From NCBI GenBank assembly GCA_005883695.1, contig VBBV01000123.1, positions 1 to 24,909 on the forward strand: a DNA stretch of 24,909 bases. The letters run 5' to 3'. Below the pieces are notes generated by a model that did no database searches, was not told the origin of the DNA, and worked only from the letters and a program-made list of their open reading frames with translations. Shown here piece after piece: positions 23,084 through 24,909 of this stretch; the stretch's first letter is position 1, and each line of letters opens with the position of its first letter. This DNA is from Candidatus Bathyarchaeota archaeon (GTDB lineage Archaea > Thermoproteota > Bathyarchaeia > 40CM-2-53-6). A program made the position numbers and the translations under genes.

Positions 23084-23127
23084 GCGAGGCTTTACTACAA
23101 TCTCCAAAGTCTTAGGAAAGTTCGCAG

Positions 23128-24213
23128 ATGAGCAAGATCAAAGTAGCCCTTGCAGGCGTTGGGAATTGCGCCAGTGCACTGATACAAGGAATTCAATACT
23201 ACAGAAAAAACCCGCCCAAAGAAGACAACCTCACCACCGGTCTGATGCATCCAAAGTTCGGGGACTACGAAGTAGAAGATATCACGTTCGTCGCCGCCTT
23301 CGAGGTCAACCGGAACAAGATCGGAAGCGATCTCAGCAAGGCCATATTCACAGAACCAAACTGCGCCCCGAAAATCAGCGATGTCCCCGATATGGGCGTC
23401 ACAGTCAAAACCGGCCCGATCCTGGACGGCGTAGCCCCTCACATGAGGGAGCCGTTCCACGTCTACAACAAGAACAGGACCAAACCTGTCGACGTGGCAG
23501 CCGAGCTGAAGGACTCCGGGGCGGAGATTCTCGTCAACTATCTTCCAGTTGGAAGTGAAAAAGGCGCAAGATTCTACGCTCAACAGGCTTTGGATGCGGG
23601 CTGTGGTTTCGTCAATTGCATCCCCGAATTCATTGCGTCAAACGATGGATGGGCGAAAAAATTCGAAGACAGAACACTACCGATCGCCGGGGACGATATC
23701 AAGAGCCAGGTCGGAGCGACAATCGTCCATAGGGCGCTCGTGGATCTTTTCCTAAAACGTGGTGTTAGAGTGGATGAGAGTTATCAGCTCAACCTTGGTG
23801 GCGATACTGACTTTCTCAACATGACGGTGGAGGAGAGACTTCACTCAAAACGTATCAGCAAGACTACGGCGGTCGCTAGTCTCATCCCATATGATGTTCC
23901 TACGAGAATCGGTCCATCGGATTATGTTCCGCATCTAAAGAACAAGAAAATCTGCTACATCTACCTAAAAGGTAGAAAGTGGGGAAACATTCCACTCCAG
24001 ATCGATCTCAAACTCTCAGTAGAGGACTCGCCCAATAGCGCCGGAGTCGTTGCAGACGTAATTCGCGCGGTCAAAATCGGACTGGACCGTGGAGTTGGAG
24101 GTGCACTCACGAGTATCTCCTCTTACTGTTTCAAGTATCCGCCGGTCAAGATCCCTGACGGTCAGGCATCTCAGTGGGTTGAAGAGTACATTCAGGGAAA
24201 GAGAGAGCACTAG
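23128..24213 (+). CDS. ino1: myo-Inositol-1-phosphate synthase
   Basis: NAD-dependent isomerisation of glucose 6-phosphate to myo-inositol 1-phosphate, the first step toward archaeal phosphatidylinositol lipids and compatible solutes. The 361-aa length is that of the short archaeal/actinobacterial form. It has the Rossmann start SKIKVALAGVGNCASALIQGIQYY, AFEVNRNKIG, LVNYLPVGSEKG, GCGFVNCIPEFIAS, GDDIKSQVGATIVHR and the catalytic-domain hallmark LNLGGDTDFLNM, followed by KTTAVAS with conserved lysine. ATG 23128 fits the conserved N terminus. It is convergent with deoxyhypusine synthase; the stops overlap in CTAG (24210-24213). Confidence 0.95.
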   Translation: MSKIKVALAGVGNCASALIQGIQYYRKNPPKEDNLTTGLMHPKFGDYEVEDITFVAAFEVNRNKIGSDLSKAIFTEPNCAPKISDVPDMGVTVKTGPILDGVAPHMREPFHVYNKNRTKPVDVAAELKDSGAEILVNYLPVGSEKGARFYAQQALDAGCGFVNCIPEFIASNDGWAKKFEDRTLPIAGDDIKSQVGATIVHRALVDLFLKRGVRVDESYQLNLGGDTDFLNMTVEERLHSKRISKTTAVASLIPYDVPTRIGPSDYVPHLKNKKICYIYLKGRKWGNIPLQIDLKLSVEDSPNSAGVVADVIRAVKIGLDRGVGGALTSISSYCFKYPPVKIPDGQASQWVEEYIQGKREH

Positions 24214-24909
24214 GCCGAGACTTTCCGCGCCTTCCTTACCGCGGTAGCCTCCAGAGATTCTTCCCAGTTATGATTCAATCGGCCTCTACCTTTCCATTCC
24301 TCATAATGCTCCATTACCCCTGTGAACAAGAGGGGAAGCCCGATTGTAGCGTCAACATGCACGGTGCACTGTTCAGCCTTAGGATCAAGCTTTCCCCATG
24401 ACTGGCTCTCAGGGAGCTCGCAGCCCGAGAGTCCGCCGAACTTTGGATCGTCTGTCGTCACCTGGACCGCGTAGCTGTGCGGGGGAACAGGCATGCCAGC
24501 AATCTCTGCCATTGGGATGACCTGCTGGATGTAGTTCTTCGGAGTCCCTCCTCCGATGAAAATAACTCCAGATTTTTGCCAACGCCTCTTGAGGCTCATA
24601 ATTTCTAGATTGTCCAGCATGGGATCGTAGACCATTGGGGGCCGGCCCTGGTCAAGCTGCTCGTTCCGATACACTGTCAATGCCATCCCAATCGAGCTAT
24701 CCGCGAGTGCTGGGCTGAAGATCGGGAGGTGTTCCCTCGAGGCGGTGGCGAGAATGCCGTATTCGTCGTTGATTCGTTGTCCCATGAGCTGGAAGAATTC
24801 TCTGCTCGAGTAGCCACGGGGCTCAAGGCTTTCCGAGAACTTCTCCACAAACTCGTCCGCCTTCGTGAACATTACATCATCCGCATATGTGTCGTACACC
24901 CTGTCAATT
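24210..24909 (-). CDS. dys: Deoxyhypusine synthase (5' end outside window)
   Basis: NAD-dependent transfer of the aminobutyl group of spermidine to the aIF5A lysine. The window holds about 232 C-terminal residues, starting in the middle of the N-terminal part (DRVYDTYADDVMFTKADEFVEKF). Family motifs are FSPALADSSIGMAL (NAD/spermidine site), IFIGGGTPKNYIQQVIPMAEIAG and ESQSWGKLDPKAEQ, which carries the covalent-intermediate lysine (codon 24392-24390). HVDATIGLPLLFTGV near the C terminus also matches. Roughly the first quarter is missing past position 24909; the GTG near 24899 is internal, not a start. Its substrate aIF5A is at the other end of the window. Convergent with ino1. Confidence 0.93.
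   Translation of the reverse strand, partial: IDRVYDTYADDVMFTKADEFVEKFSESLEPRGYSSREFFQLMGQRINDEYGILATASREHLPIFSPALADSSIGMALTVYRNEQLDQGRPPMVYDPMLDNLEIMSLKRRWQKSGVIFIGGGTPKNYIQQVIPMAEIAGMPVPPHSYAVQVTTDDPKFGGLSGCELPESQSWGKLDPKAEQCTVHVDATIGLPLLFTGVMEHYEEWKGRGRLNHNWEESLEATAVRKARKVSA

Noticed and set aside
1..24909. CRISPR arrays, insertion sequences, prophage genes or rRNA.
   Set aside because: No regularly spaced repeats, transposase, integrase or rRNA-like stretches were seen on reading both strands.

Overview
The window is chromosomal DNA from an archaeon. Evidence: an archaeal replication set (RFC small and large subunits, a GINS protein, MCM, Hel308), Nob1, aIF5A with its modifying enzyme deoxyhypusine synthase, archaeal-type myo-inositol-1-phosphate synthase, TATA-like boxes at archaeal spacing, many TTG starts, and a tRNA gene with non-canonical bulge-helix-bulge introns. 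The style (NitT/TauT-type permease fused in tandem, F420/FMN luciferase-like monooxygenase, non-canonical tRNA introns) suits the TACK group, perhaps Nitrososphaeria or Bathyarchaeia relatives. I cannot place it more finely from sequence alone.

Layout. 1-387: aIF5A (minus, cut by the window edge after 129 codons). 512-1875: NAD kinase and nob1, overlapping by 4 nt. 2009-2746: a DUF6081-like protein of unknown role. 2783-4177: an LhgO-like FAD oxidoreductase (minus). 4201-7721: an export-type ABC operon (minus; ATPase, two ABC-2 permeases, tandem-GNAT protein). 7735-9110: luciferase-like monooxygenase followed by a stand-alone AAA-associated C-terminal domain protein (plus). 9107-11711: a NitT/TauT-type ABC importer (minus; double permease plus ATPase) with no binding protein in view. 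11844-11986: a tRNA-Pro(GGG) gene (minus) that I resolve into four exons and three introns. 12180-12722: small membrane protein (minus). 12771-14117: asparagine-synthetase-like protein (minus), divergent from purB (14187-15524, plus). 15597-15788: a tiny two-helix membrane protein. 15785-17996: rfcS-rfcL operon (minus), divergent from GINS-mcm-hel308 (18133-23049, plus). 23128-24213: ino1. 24210-24909: deoxyhypusine synthase (minus, N terminus outside the window).

How it works together. The 15.8-23.0 kb block encodes the clamp loader, a GINS subunit, the replicative helicase and a fork-repair helicase around one 136-nt divergent promoter region. aIF5A and DHS are substrate and enzyme of the same hypusine modification, with both partner lysines visible. 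The two ABC systems use different architectures: one export-like, coupled to an acetyltransferase, and one import-like, facing a regulatory-type domain gene.

The most notable item is the tRNA-Pro gene. Unspliced it does not fold as a tRNA. Removing three short introns after positions 21, 30 and 45 yields a complete cloverleaf with anticodon GGG. No stretch longer than 300 bases lacks a gene; the largest gaps are 11987-12179, 18000-18132, 1876-2008 and 388-511. I saw no CRISPR array, insertion sequence or rRNA.
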